64,000 nucleotides of DNA from Globodera rostochiensis (GCA_018350325.1 JAEVLN010000014.1:1762001-1826000), one strand, 5' to 3'; counted from the first letter of the stretch, positions 1 to 11,814 are shown. Numbers and translations are program-made. The notes: generated by a model from the sequence alone, not told the origin.

Positions 1-655
1 AACAAGTGCTTCAACTCCAAGTTCAACAACAAGTGCTTCCACACAGAGTAGTGAAACAAGTACAAGTTCAACAAGTGCTTCAACTCCAAGTTCAACAACA
101 AGTGCTTCCACACAGAGTAGTGAAACAAGTACAAGTTCAACAAGTGCTTCAACTCCGAGTTCGACAACAAGTGCTTCAACTCCGAGTTCGACAACAAGTG
201 CTTCAACTCCGAGTTCGACAACAAGTGCTTCCACACAGAGTAGTGAAACAAGTACAAGTTCAACGAGTGCTTCAACTCCGAGTTCGACAACAAGTGCTTC
301 AACTCCAAGTTCAACAAGTGCTTCCACACAGAGTAGTGAAACAAGCACAAGTTCAACAAGTGCTTCAACTCCGAGTTCGACAACAAGTGCTTCAACTCCA
401 AGTTCGACAACAAGTGCTTCAACTCCGAGTTCGACAACAAGTGCTTCAACTCCAAATTCAACAACAAGTACTTCCACACAGAGTAGTGAAACAAGTACTA
501 GTTCAACAAGTGCTTCAACTCCGAGTTCAACAACAAGTGCTTCCACGAGTACAAGTTCAACAATCACACAGAGTTGTCAAACAAGTACGAGTTCATCAAG
601 TGCTTCAACTTCGAGTTCGTCAAGTACTTCTACTACGAGTACATCGCCAAGCACC
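1..655 (+). repeat. Degenerate coding minisatellite (Ser/Thr repeats)
   Basis: Imperfect tandem repeats of roughly 18-24 bp (cores such as AGTGCTTCAACTCCRAGTTC and AGTGCTTCCACACAGAGTAG) fill the first 650 bases and stay in one reading frame. Units are shuffled rather than strictly periodic, as expected for unequal exchange within a mucin-type gene. Confidence 0.85.
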
Positions 656-1422
656 ACAAATGGTAACAGAGGAGGGATCGGAAATGGAGGAAGTGGCAAT
701 GGAGGAGGAAGTGGCAGCGGAGGAGGAAGTGGCAGCGGAGGAGGAAGTGGCAGCGGAGGAGGAGGTGGGGCAGGCGGAGGATATGGCGGGGGCTATGGAG
801 GTGGACAAGGAGCAGGAAGTGGAGGTCAAGGTGAAAGTTCGTTATCTGCAACACGTACTTCCATATCAGGAACGTCACATTTTCAGCTTCAACCCCAAGC
901 ACAAGTGCAAGTACTGCACAAAGTTCTTCTGCAACTTCAACGACATCGCCCTCTATAATTCAACATGGCCAATACCAACAACTATTACAAGAATACTATA
1001 AGTTAGTGACGAATTATCAAGAAATGGTGAAAAGAACGACGGAAATTATGCAGATGTATGAAAAGAAGACAGAGGAATATAATGAGCTAAAAAAAGAGCA
1101 TCAACAACTGGAAGAGACAAATAATGAAAAAAATGAGCAATATAACCAGATAAAGCAGGAAAAGGAGAAATTGATTGAAAAGGAAGTGGAGATGCAGAAC
1201 AACATGACGCGAACGGAGCAGAGCAAAGAGGAGACCGAAAAGAGCTACGAGCAGTTACAAACCAGCTATGAACAGCTTCAATCCCAGTGCACAAAAAAGG
1301 AGGACGGGCAGGTGATGGTGCCGAAGCCGGATTTCCCAAATCGTGAGTTGATAAGGCACAAATATTTTCATAATCTCCGAAAGAAACATCCAAATACCGT
1401 TCAGCATGTTCGGACAATTTGA
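2..1422 (+). CDS. Mucin-like Ser/Thr-repeat protein with Gly-rich linker and C-terminal coiled coil (5' partial)
   Basis: Reading frame 2 is open from the window edge, so the N-terminus, including any signal peptide, is missing. It encodes about 220 residues of Ser/Thr/Pro repeats built from units such as TSASTPSSTT and SASTQSSETSTSS, then a Gly/Ser-rich stretch (GGGSGS repeats, 662-830). A 56-bp intron (831-886, gtgaaa...tttcag) joins codon phase 1 to a second Ser/Thr block. This runs straight into a charged heptad-like region rich in Glu, Lys and Gln (residues from YQEMVKRTTEIMQ to SYEQLQ), predicted coiled coil. The stop is at 1420-1422. Reading through the intron would end the protein at 957. 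The composition suggests an O-glycosylated secreted or surface protein; function is unknown. A downstream splice from about 1311 into a poly-Ser tail near 1530-1672 is an alternative end. The long ORF in frame 3 over the same DNA is a repeat artefact. Confidence 0.6.
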
Positions 1423-1859
1423 TGAACGGGAACTGCGCCGATCCCACTTATATGAAAACGTGCATCGACCCGGTCAGTGCCAGAAGACGCCCGCGGACAC
1501 TCGTCCGTTACTCCCCGTCACCTTTCAGAGTTATAACACTCTGTCCATGTCCAAGTGCTGTGTCACATGCACAAAAGTGCGCACTGCCATCAGCGCCAGC
1601 CTCAACATTTCCATCTCGTTCACAAGCAGTAGCAGCAGCAGCAGCAGCTCTCAAACTCAGACTGGAAAATGAAAGGCGATACGACGCCACTAAAGTTGAT
1701 GACCATTTTTTATTGGGTTTTTATTTTTTTTGCCAATTGTGTATAGAGTGAATTGTTTCATTAACAGCTATCCTTTCGAAAGGGACCATAAAATTGAAAA
1801 ATTTAAAAGCTTTTAAGTCGATTTACATAGGAAATGTACGTGACGGGCATACAACATGA

Positions 1860-4518
1860 TTAGTCCAAAAAACAATTTGCCAATGCTTGCGTGAGCATTG
1901 GCCGAAGGGTTTCCATCAGATTGGCAACTTTTTCGTTGAGTTCAATACTTGGCGTTATCGCATTGATAGGAGGGAACAGCGCCTTTCCCCTTCCTCCTTT
2001 CGACTTGTCGCCATTCGATGCTCCGCTGGCTTTCGTGGCCAACAGCTGTTGTTGCAAGTGCAACATGCTTAGGGCACGGAACATTTCCTGCACTAATTCC
2101 CGATCCAGTCCAGGAGCAATCTAATTGGACATAGTATATTAGTATTTAGAAAAGAAATATTGTAAAACATCGTCAACAATTCAATCACCAAAAATAGAAA
2201 CCGTGTTCTCCGAATCGGGGTTCAGTGCGTCCAGACCAATAAGCGGTTGTTGGAAAGAGCACAAAATTCGTATCATCTCTTCAAAAAGGACCGCGTGAAA
2301 TTCCATAGGGGAAGAATTATCAATGAATAATTCATGAAGAATGTGTACGGCTTGGCGAAGTTCTCCCTCAACCAATAGTCTCTTGAATGTGTAGAACTTG
2401 TAGAGGAGGATGAGCTCGGAACAGTTCAGAAATTTATCATCGAGCGCCTCAAAAATGCGCATTTGCCCAATGCGATCAGATGAAATGGCGCCCTCGAGAA
2501 TGCGACGGGAAACGTGAATTGTGAGTTCATTGGAGCCCATCTGAAGAGCCCAACCGAGTGCACTGCTCCATTCTCCTTGCCGACAAAGCCTCAATTGATA
2601 TTAATAAATGAAAATAGTTTATTCAATTAGCATAAATAAAATAACAAATTAATAAATAGAATATTTTAGACTTTCCGAGAAGAGAATGAATGACCTCCCG
2701 ACAAACTTACATTAGGACGACTGATCTTAAAATGTCTTCTCGTGCCATTTTCAACTCGTAACGGTCACAAATTGTCAGAAGTCGCTGTGCCACCGAAGTG
2801 TTGCTTCTCCAATTGAATTGACCAACGAGTTGGTCGAGTATTCTCAGCCCAGCACTTCCCAGTCCATTGGCAACCAAATAATCGGACGCTATTTCCCAAA
2901 GTTGGTCGTCTTGGAAGAGAAGTTGAACGTACTCGACCAACAGACGAGCGCGAAGGTCAAGATCAACGGACTCTCCGCTGAGCTAACGAATAAAAGCAAT
3001 TTAGTGGAATTCAACAAAATGTTTAGGAAAAAGCAAACAGCGATAAACCTCGTCAAAAAATTTTTGTGCTCCTCCAATGGGCAAAGTCGCAGTCAAAATG
3101 GGACTCAAGAAGTTCGGGTCATGGAAATGCAGAAGATCAACCAGATGGGTAGCAAACCAACAAGCAGAATGTCCACCAGTACAGATCAGTCTCAATGTTT
3201 TGATCAAATCCAATTCGATAATGCTCAATATCGTCTGTTCAAGCTGGGATAGTTTACCACGACGGACAGAGACCAAGTTAAAAAAACTCTGAAATTTAAA
3301 ATATCTGCGTGAAAACCACCCATTAATAAAAAATGTAAACCTCAATAACTTTCGGCATTTGTTCGCCCGTAGAAGAAGGATAGAAAAACAGAGTAAAAGC
3401 GGGCAGAACTTCGAACCAATTTGGGCGAAAAAGGTCAAAATACTTTTTGAAGGTCCCGCGATCACCGATTAGAAGAGAGCAAAGTACGCCCAAATTGTCA
3501 TGGGAGTGGAACAAATGTTTGTGGGTGGCCCAATAATCACGAGCCCTCTAGAAAAAAAGGGATAAAAAGTCGAATTAAAAGAAAATGTAAATTTAATTTA
3601 CTTTTTGCGCCGCCAAAAAGGCCTCACAACTGGTCCGGTCACGCTTGAACAAAGAAATGTTCACATCTTGCAATATCTTTGTCATTTTCGAAAGCGCCGC
3701 GTCGTTTTTGAAGGCGGAATGGAATTGGAGCAAAGTGACCACTGAAGATAAATCGGCGCAGAGCATTTGACGAAGCACCTAAAAGGTAAACCTTTTTTTG
3801 TATTCTGTCAGATATGAAAAGACATTTTTTTTGTCGTATTATATTAACTTAAAACTTTACAAATAAAAGGCCAACCAACCGCATTCCAATAGGACTCGTT
3901 GTCTTCTGGCCGTTCCTGCTGCATTAGCTCCTCCATAATTGAGCCGAGAAAGCTCGGTTCGCCTAAACGATTGTGCTGGGCACTCGGAACCAAAGATTGG
4001 GCGGACGGAAAACATTCATAAGCCCATTCGAGCAAATCGACAACGATCAAATTGTCTTAATTAAGTCTATAATGTTTGTAGCAATTAGAACCTTTCTTAC
4101 GTGATGGTCGAAACGTTACCGCCTCAATAAGTGACCAAAGCAGCGAAAATGAGCAGAGTTCCTCGCCCAACTGCTGCACACTTTGCACTGACTGATTTGG
4201 GTGATATTCATTCTGTTCCAGCAGTTTTATGGAGCGTTTGATAGCTGCTCGATAACGTTTACTTAGCAGTGTTGCTCTAAAATTACAGATTAATTAGCCT
4301 TCTAACAAATTAAAATCTGTCAGTACCCCTCCAAGCGTATAGTGCCGCCCTGAATATTTTGAGCAATGGAACGCCCCTTCACAAAAATGGCTAAATTTGA
4401 AAGTTTTAATGTATCAACAACCGGAATTCACAGTGAAAGTCATAAAGAAGGCAACGCTGCACTGGATGACATTGGACAGCAGAGGCAGAAGAGCCAACAG
4501 CAGTGGCAACACTTCCAT
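1860..4518 (-). CDS. nup85: Nuclear pore complex protein Nup85
   Basis: This is a scaffold nucleoporin of the outer-ring Y (Nup107-160) complex. About ten exons follow one another on the minus strand. The start is ATG at 4518 (MEVLPLLLALLPLL). Helical exons follow in order: ATLLSKRYRAAIKRSIKLL; VVDLLEWAYECFP...ESYWNAVGW; a block with SLFKRDRTSCEAFL; ARDYWATHKHLFHSHDNLG; LIKTLRLICTGGHSACW; VEYVQLLFQDDQLWEIASDY; EWSSALGWALQMGSNEL; and a final exon ending ANCFLD. The order and the pattern 'column of helices with short conserved motifs' (LLDW, SYW near the middle, then the xxALxWAxxxxD/N step) match the ACE1-type fold of Nup85. Introns are short. The gene is convergent with the mucin-like gene and head-to-head with pch-2. 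The first exon is the least certain. Confidence 0.8.
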
Positions 4519-4699
4519 CGTTTGTAGTTAAAAGAGAAATTCTTTCCATTAAATTAATCTAAACGAAGGTGGGAGCTAACATTTATCCAAACAAGAAAAA
4601 CAAGCAAAAGCCGGCCAGGACCGCGGTGGAAGAACTGCTCTTATCCCAGGGCTCGTATCGGAAAAACATTGGGTTCAAGTATAAAGACTCAAATAGGAA

Positions 4700-5075
4700 G
4701 TTAAAAGGAAAAATGTCGAAATTGAAGCATTAACCGATTATTTATGAAAAAAACGGCAAATGTTTGAACGAAATGTTGGTAATAATAAATCTTTGGCGTT
4801 CTGTTTATATTTGGCGTTCTGTTTATCATTGGCGTTCTGTTTATATTTGGCGTTCTGTTTATATTTGGCGTTCTGTTTATCATTGGCGTTCTGTTTATCA
4901 TTGGCGTTCTGTTTATATTTGGCGTTCTGTTTATATTTGGCGTTCTTTTTTCATTGGCGTTCTGTTTATATTTGGCGTTCTGTTTATCATTGGCGTTCTG
5001 TTTCTTTGGCGTTATGGTTGCACAAATGAATTATGTCGCTTTTTCGTAAAAATAGTGTGTCTGTATTTTGAGCGT
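4700..5075. repeat. AACGCCAA element, copy A, with expanded 18-bp tandem array
   Basis: Positions 4793-5010 hold about 12 units of 18 bp alternating TTTATATTTGGCGTTCTG and TTTATCATTGGCGTTCTG, with 13 occurrences of GGCGTT. On the minus strand the array is preceded by TTCATTTGTGCAA and CATAACGCCAA, the same anchor found in copies B (37090-37290) and C (48130-48285). A degraded A/T-rich terminal inverted repeat flanks it (ACGGCAAA near 4753, GTCGCTTTTTCG near 5034). It lies between the divergent nup85 and pch-2 genes. Confidence 0.85.
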
Positions 5076-5267
5076 TTTTTTACAATTTAAATTCAAAACA
5101 ACGCTCCATTATCCATAACAAGCTTTACAACGATTCCGTCTCGCCTAATTGTGTTGTGTGCAATTATGTGGCGCGGGCACAACCGACAAAAAACCGCTTA
5201 TAAATTCTTTAACCCAACCAATCCGAAAAATCTGTTATGCTTTTTTTTTTAGGTTAATCCGACGGTA

Positions 5268-7267
5268 ATGGCAGATGCGAGCAATTGTAGCAATGGCTGT
5301 GCTTCTAAATTGGAACTCACTGAACAATTTGCTCAGAAACTGATTATTACATTTGCAGAAAATGAACAGAAACGCAATTTGATAATTGCTGAACATGCCC
5401 ACGAAATGCTTGATGTAGAAATAAGATTGACTAAGGCCAAGTAACAATTGTTGCTCGCGAATACTAGTAATTGTAAACAATTCCTTTTTTAGTTGTCTTC
5501 TTGATGCAGAAAATTGTATTGAATCTCTACCAGAATGCATAGTTAGGAAATCGGAAGGTATTCGTAACTGTCGTCCGTTTTTTCCGAAAGAAAGTGAATC
5601 ATTTCCACAAATGGTTGACAGACTGTCCATTTCCTGTTCAAATGTTGCTGAGGGATTGGTGAGCCAAAACATTAAATTTCGTTTTCTAATTTAAATTCTT
5701 TTTTTTAGCCTTTGAACTGCCATCTTAGTTTATTGAAATCGGCTCGTTACCATTTTTATGTGGTCAAGAAATTTGGTGCGATGGCTGAAGAAATTTCGCT
5801 GGACGCTTCAAACGGCGATGAAGGGGGGACGGTGGGCTCACATCAATGGGAAATGCCAAGCCTGGAGTTTGAAAACCTTTGGGAGACTTTGGTCTTCGAT
5901 GAACCGATCAAAAACGAGGTGGGACGGCCGCGCGTTCACGGAAATTTGTCTTCTTTCACTTAAAAATCATCGAAAAGAATTTTAAAGTTTGAAAGATTTT
6001 TTAGCTTCTCGTCTACATCAATTCTCTGCTCGAAATTTCCTGTGCCGGTGCCGATCAGTCAATTTTGCCACTTAACAGGCTTATTCTTCTCCATGGTCTC
6101 ACTTTGTAACGAATCGATCTATGCAAATTTTGCTATCTTAAAGGTCCTCCGGGGACCGGCAAAACGACGCTTTGCAAGGCCCTTGCGCAGAAATTGGCCA
6201 TTCGAACACAAAAACAATATAAAAGAGCAGTTTTGGTGGAGGTAAACAGCCACAGTCTCTTCTCCAAGTGGTTTTCTGAGGTAATCAGAAGAATAAATTA
6301 ATTTTTCTTTATTTTGAATTAATGAAAGTGATGTGGAGTAACATTTTTTTGATATTTCAGAGTGGAAAATTGGTGCAAAAGTTGTTTACTCGTATTGAAG
6401 AACTCGCGGAACAACCAAATTGGCTTGTGTTTGTGCTTATCGACGAGGTAATTGTGTTAAATATTCCCCGTTTCTTCACCTTTCGTTAATTGTGACCACT
6501 TCAATTCTTCTAAACAATGTTAGTTCAGGTTGAGAGTCTAACCATGGGAAGGAAAGCGGCGTTTTCCGGCGCCGACCCTTCCGATTCCGTCCGTGTTGTC
6601 AATGCCGTACTCACCCAATTGGACAAAGTCAAACGGTCCGTTAAATGATGCAAATGCGCAGTTTCACTTGCAAAAGCGAATAAACCCCCTAGGGTATTTA
6701 AGTTTCCCAAATGTGTTCATTCTGTGCACTTCAAATCTCGAACAAGCGTTGGACCCCGCCTTCGTGGACAGGGCCGACCTCGTCCGGAAGATTGGCAATC
6801 CGGCGGAGGCGGCAATTCGACTCATTTTGGAGACGGCGATTGAGGAATTGCAAAGGGTTAAATAAACTTATAGACAAAAAAGGGATATTTACAAAAGGAA
6901 TTCCCAGATTAATCTTGTCGGAAGTTCGGCCATTGCTGCCGACAATTCGGAGAGTGAAAAACTGAGCCAATTGGCCAGGTTGGTTGGTGGTGTACAAACA
7001 AAACAAAAAGAAAGTCCCACGGACGCATAATTTACAATTTCCTTATTGGATCAGTTTTTGTGCCAATTCCGCCTGCAGTGGCCGTTCTCTTCGAAAATTG
7101 CCCGTTCTTGCTTATGCCGCCGCTCGATCAGTTTCATTGGTATTTTGTCGAAGCACAAAGAATTTTTCCGTTGTTTTCAGAAGCCCCCTCCGATCGAATT
7201 CGATTCTTTTTTGGATGCATTTGAAAAGATTGTCAAGAATTCGTCATCTTTTCAGTGGATTTCTTAA
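5268..7267 (+). CDS. pch-2: PCH-2/TRIP13 AAA+ ATPase
   Basis: This is a hexameric AAA+ remodeller of HORMA-domain proteins in meiotic and spindle checkpoints. The start is ATG at 5268, 16 bases after a (T)10-AG site at 5252, which looks like a trans-splice acceptor. The divergent N-terminal part (about 180 residues in three exons) ends in the family motif [19 protein letters not shown]. The AAA core then follows with [11 protein letters not shown], Walker [15 protein letters not shown] (intron before GPP), [15 protein letters not shown], Walker [26 protein letters not shown], sensor region [17 protein letters not shown], arginine-finger-like [11 protein letters not shown], and a C-terminal [13 protein letters not shown]. 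The last exon ends SSSFQWIS, stop at 7267. All splice phases close. The N-terminus shows no motif that I recognise, so a fusion with an unrelated upstream gene cannot be excluded. Confidence 0.9.
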
Positions 7268-7634
7268 CAGACTAACAGTTGCTTTTGCTTCTTTTGTCCT
7301 ATTCGATTTTCTCTTTTAACGATTGAAAAATAAAAATTTATTTTTGGGTGCCTGAAATAATTTTGCCATTCTTTGTTATGCTTTTTTATTTCACTTTTGG
7401 AGGACTTTGCCTCCGTTGCATTATGAAAAGCTTTGTCCAATTTTGTGGGTTTGGGTGGGTGGGTAAACACAGCTGTTTCGGTCGGGAGCCTACCTTTTAC
7501 GGAGTTTCAAATAAAGAAAGAGGGCTAACGGACTTGGACAAATTGACCCCCCCCCGGCAATTCTCTGTTTCCGAATCCCTATAAATGCCGCTTCATTCGT
7601 TCCCTTTAATAAATTGAACGCTTTCCACCACAAA

Positions 7635-7981
7635 ATGCAGCCAAAGTTCCTTTTCAAGACATTCCTCCTCCTCCTGACTTTCTCTCCAATTCCCGTCCGT
7701 TCTCAGGGCTGCGCTCTCTCAACAGTAATAGGCCGTAAGTTTCGTTTTGTTCATTTAAATCGCCCATGGCGCAGTCATCCCCCGGGGGGATTCTCCAAAC
7801 TGTCACCCCAAATTTAGCCTGTCTGGAGAACAGCTGTCCGGGTGGGTACGCATGCGATTTAACCTCCCAAATGTGCTGTGTGCCAAAGACGGAGACGGGG
7901 GGATGCAAAAAGAGAAAGAGGCGAAATGTGTGGAGGGACAAAAGAACGGCGGAGGAAGCGATTGGGAAAAGGGGCGAATGA
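7635..7981 (+). CDS. Small secreted Cys-rich protein with a basic tail
   Basis: ATG at 7635 begins a clear signal peptide (MQPKFLFKTFLLLLTFSPIP, cleavage likely after VRSQ). Exon 1 ends at 7724. A 50-bp intron (gtaata...gcgcag, 7725-7774) keeps frame with the Cys-bearing exon LACLENSCPGGYACDLTSQ plus MCC. The tail is strongly basic (KKRKRRNVWRDKR) and the stop is at 7979-7981. AATAAA lies about 20 bases downstream at 8004. The mature protein is about 75 residues with seven Cys. The CxxxxCPxGYxC...CC spacing resembles EB/whey-acidic-like nematode repeats, but I cannot assign a family. The basic stretch could be a nuclear localisation signal or a processing site. A donor at 7735 is also possible, but it shifts into a frame that loses the Cys pattern. 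Confidence 0.6.
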
Positions 7982-9624
7982 ATCGATCAAAATATTTATG
8001 TGCAATAAAAGTTTGGCAATTTATTTTTATGGCACGGGGAAGTCCCGTCCAAATTGACGGGTTCTTCAAACCAATCAAAATCAAATTGTTTGGGCCATTT
8101 AAGATGGGTCGGACGGCATTATCCACGGGGGAAGTGAGAATGAATAAATTACCATTTGATCACTGATCAGAAGCCATTTACACGTCTAATTTGTTGAAAA
8201 GATCGTCCGTCATCTTTGTCACATGAATTGTTTGAACACGCCGACGAAAGATGCGGCGAGGTGGAGGGAAGCGCAGTGAGACGGAAGCATCTTTCCTGCC
8301 CAAAGCATTCCCCGGGGCAGGGAGTTCACAACGGCTACTGTAGTAGAAGGGATTATGGTAGAGGGTGGGACAAAACGGTATTACCGAAACAAAGGCCCTC
8401 CCGGGAAGTCAAAATGTTAATTTAGGTAAGGCATTTAAAGGGTCAAAATTTCTGATCTCGACAAAGGGCTCTACCAAAATCAGCGGAGGAGCCGACAAGC
8501 GAGATCAATTGGGTCTTAAGCCATTCTCTGTCGCTTTTGCGCCATGTTAAGCCATTTGCCGCCGTTCGGCGCACAATTTGCCTGAGGCACCGAATGATGC
8601 TAAGTGCCAATGCCAACACCCAAAGGCGCAGTGCACTCTGAAAACAATAGGAATTCACAAAAATTTCATTCTGTCAGCACAAAACTAAACGTGCCGTCAA
8701 CCCCGCCCCCCCCCCCTCTCCCGCCGCGTACCCCAAAATGTCGGAGAGAATGTGCCGTCGTTCGACCAACAAAACCCGACTCGGTAAGTAAGCCGATCAG
8801 TTCCGTCCAGCCGCAGAAAAGGTAAAGGACGCTGATGGAAGAAGCCAACGTGCAATCCACGCGATCCCGAGAGAGGCGAAAAGCACGGGGAATGCGGAGG
8901 ACGGAGAGGAGGAGAGAGGGCTGGGAGAACATCCGACACTATCGAAAGTGATCAGTCAAATCGATGGATCGAAACCAACAAATCAATGAATGATTCATTT
9001 CAATGGAAATTTAAACCCGTTTTTTATTAATAAAGACGGTTTAGCAAACTCACAATTAATCTGGTTCGACTGAACTGCCTAGCGAATGCCATTAGCTGAT
9101 CGGCTTTCCGCTGATCACGAAGGCGATTGGCAATCAAGACGAATGTGAAGTAGAGGGATCTGTCCGTTAACAAAAATCATTCAATGTTGCGATCAGTGAT
9201 CAGGCATCGGTCGTATTCCGTGCACAGGGCGGCTACCTGATCGTTTTGTCACGGCCGTCGAACCTCTCAAGAATTGTGGAAAGGCTGGACAGTGTTTGGC
9301 AAACGGACCCATCCGATTCCATCTTTTATTTTTATGAAAGTGAACGTTTTTTGAAGAGTTTGGGACAGTCCAATCGATCAAAAAATAATGCAATTTATTT
9401 ATTTATTTATAGTTTGAGTTAATCGATCATCCAACAAATAATAAAGAAACGAATGTCCAAAGAAAGTAAAATCGCAATGAGAAGAAAGAGAGTGATGAGA
9501 GAGATTAAAGAAAAGTGAAGAGCAAATGGACGGGCACAGAACCCATTTTGGCGACGATTGATTAACGCAAAATGCACAAAATTGGCTCGATTCCCGGCCG
9601 TCGATGGGAGGAAAAGCACTGTGT
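7982..9624. other. No supported gene; possible unresolved minus-strand exons
   Basis: Nothing here could be joined into a convincing gene. On the minus strand two stretches look exon-like: 9150-9053 (SLYFTFVLIANRLRDQRK, then ADQLMAFARQF, ending at a good GTGAGT donor) and 8655-8440 (an acceptor tgttttcag followed by a hydrophobic run). Neither matches a family I know. Poly-C runs occur at about 7549 and 8705. Confidence 0.3.
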
Positions 9625-11776
9625 TTAAAGGAAGAATAGGGGGAGAAAGAGCACGGCAAGGGAAGAGAGTGGGAGGGAAAAAGGGGGCCCAAACCGCCGG
9701 GGGCATTGGGAGGAATGCCTCCGGTGGGGCGACGGGTCGGGAAAGGGCTCGTCTTCCTCATTTGACCACTCTCCGGCATCCGACGGCTGCTGGTGGGCCC
9801 ACCTGTCCGGCAATCCGGACGAGGGACTGCTCGAAGGGCGCGGGGGAAGAGGAGCGGCTGGACTTGGCACCAAAAGCGGCGGCGGCGGCATCCAAGGAGC
9901 ACACCCGGCAGCAGCTGGCGAGAAGTACAACAACGCCTTGAAGTTCTCCTCCGGACCGCAATAATTTTCGGCCAACCACTGGAGAGGGATAAAGCAAAGA
10001 TTCAAAGTTGGGGGAACACGTTTTGAAGACCAAAGGAAATGTCCATGGCTTTTGATGGTGCGAATTAAAGGCTAACAGGAATCCCGTGGGGAGGGACGGG
10101 ATTTTCAAAATAATTCCCGGACCGGGAATTACCCGAAATTCCTCGCAACAAAATCCCGAAAATGCCTCTTGGACTGCCCGCCCGCCTGCTGCTGGCTGAC
10201 CTGTTCCTCTTCCGGTGCGTTTATCATCCACTGGAGTGCGCAAGAACAGTGCAGCGTATTATCTGCAAATTCGAATCGCTGCGCGCCTTCGTGCCGAAGA
10301 CAATCAGTCGAAGCCATCGGTTCCCGGACGGTATTGTAAGTGAAGACCAGCTTGCCGATATTGTCCATGCCGTTGGACCAACCGGGAGACAGCCGCACAA
10401 TTTGGTTAGACTGCAAGTGGACGGAGCCCACAGTGAACAACCCCCCGAGGGCGCCCTCGTCCACGCGACCAATTCGGCACTCGCGAATTTGGAGCTGTTT
10501 AATCAAAGAGAAGCAAATAACCGCACAGTTGCAAAGTCAACAACACCTCTCCCGATATAAAGGCAACCGGATATTACTCAACGGAAGACGATAAGCATCG
10601 TTTTAGTTCTGGATTGCGTAATTGTAAAATGAAATTTGAGGAGGGGTGGGGAGGGGAGGGGGGTAAAGCTTTATTTTGAAGCGGATGAATTGTTAAGGAA
10701 GAGGGGTGAATGATGGGGGGGGGGGGAAATTTGACCCGGAATAGGCCAATTGGCTTCTGCTGAATGTTATTTGGCCTTCGAGGGGAAAGCATTCAATTGT
10801 CGCCATCGAATTCACTTTTTCAGTCACTCACCTGACTGATGTAACTGAGCTCCGCAAATCCGTTTCGCGGCAATTTGCTCAGCGACGAGCCGGTGATATG
10901 AAGTTGGTGGATGAGCGTGCTGTTTTGGAAGGCAAATGGCTCCAAAGTGCACACATAAAAAGGGGAAAATCAAAACCGAATTTCGAAAACCGAACGATCG
11001 AACGAACGAATGAACGTACCCCGTGCAGCGTGAGAAAGTCCAGACGCGAAATGGCGCCCAGGGCGCATCCCTCCAACTCAAAACAGCGCTCTTCCACGAA
11101 AAGCTCACGCAAATTCTGCGCATTTCTGAAAATAAATTTGTGCTAAAAAGTCCGCTAAAATGAAGGCAACTTAAAAGCAAACGCGCGAATTCGTTCGATG
11201 GCATTGTCCGCGATTTGGACGGACAGCGACAGTTCATTTCCGATGGCGGAAAATGAGGCCTTGTGCAGTTCCCGCAGACTTTTATTGCCACGGATCACCA
11301 GCAACCTTCAAAAAGTAAAAGTTGGCGGGGTCAATACGGTCAGCAAATCTTCTGACCCCTCACCTCAGCTTCCGCAATTGTTTGAACGCGTGTCGCTCAA
11401 TCAGATCAAGCCGTGGACAGTCCAAAAGGTGCAATTCGCGCAGCTGTTGAAAACGACGGAATGCGTTTTTGTCGATGGTGGACATTGTCCAATTGCGCAA
11501 AACAATTCGCTCGAAATGAGTGGGCCACCAATGGGGGATGGTCTCCAAGTCAAACCCGCCGCACTCCAACTGAAGCAAATGAAAGGATAAAACGCTGGAG
11601 GGGATTGCAATTACAGAGCCTTCAGCACAAATGCATCCCGGAGGGCATCCTCTGCCCTCCCCACTCGCAACTCCTGCGCCGCCGTCCTCCCCCTCCCCAT
11701 GGACGAACAAAAACGCGTTCAACAGCAAAAGCGTAGTGAAAAACAAAGTGACGAAGAAGATGGTCGGCACACCCAT
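9625..11776 (-). CDS. Secreted LRR protein, probably GPI-anchored
   Basis: ATG at 11776 gives a strong signal peptide (MGVPTIFFVTLFFTTLLLLN). A Cys cap follows (CPPGCICAEG), then leucine-rich repeats over about five exons: FERIVLRNWTMSTIDKNAF, LRELHLLDCPRLDLIERHAF, NLRELFVEERCFELEG, LIHQLHITGSSLSKLPRNGF and LQIRECRIGRVDEGAL. A C-terminal LRR cap starts NTLHCSCALQWMI and continues through WLAENYCGPEENF to AAAGCAPW. This cap is closed only if the intron starts at the GTCAGC after NAPEEEQ. The end is Pro/Ser-rich, then a hydrophobic C-terminus (FSLPLSSLAVLFLPLFFL, stop at 9625) typical of a GPI signal. It is probably a surface or neuronal adhesion-type LRR protein; the specific family is unknown. 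An upstream in-frame ATG at 11893 would hide the signal peptide. The antisense strand carries long spurious ORFs. Confidence 0.7.
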
Positions 11777-11814
11777 TTGGCCGAAGGCATTCTTCGATGG
11801 GGAAATGTTGCCGA

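Noticed and set aside
6..1001. 331-codon ORF in frame 3 (VQVLQLRVRQQ repeats)
   Set aside because: It is an alternative-frame reading of the Ser/Thr repeat; only frame 2 runs through a phased intron into the coiled coil.
4793..5010. CRISPR-like appearance of the regularly spaced array
   Set aside because: It is an 18-bp direct tandem repeat without unique spacers, in a nematode genome.
9399..9902. Long minus-strand ORF at 9902-9399, in another frame over the LRR gene's last exon
   Set aside because: It lies in a different frame from the LRR cap and GPI-type ending; the Cys cap fits only the frame ending at 9625.
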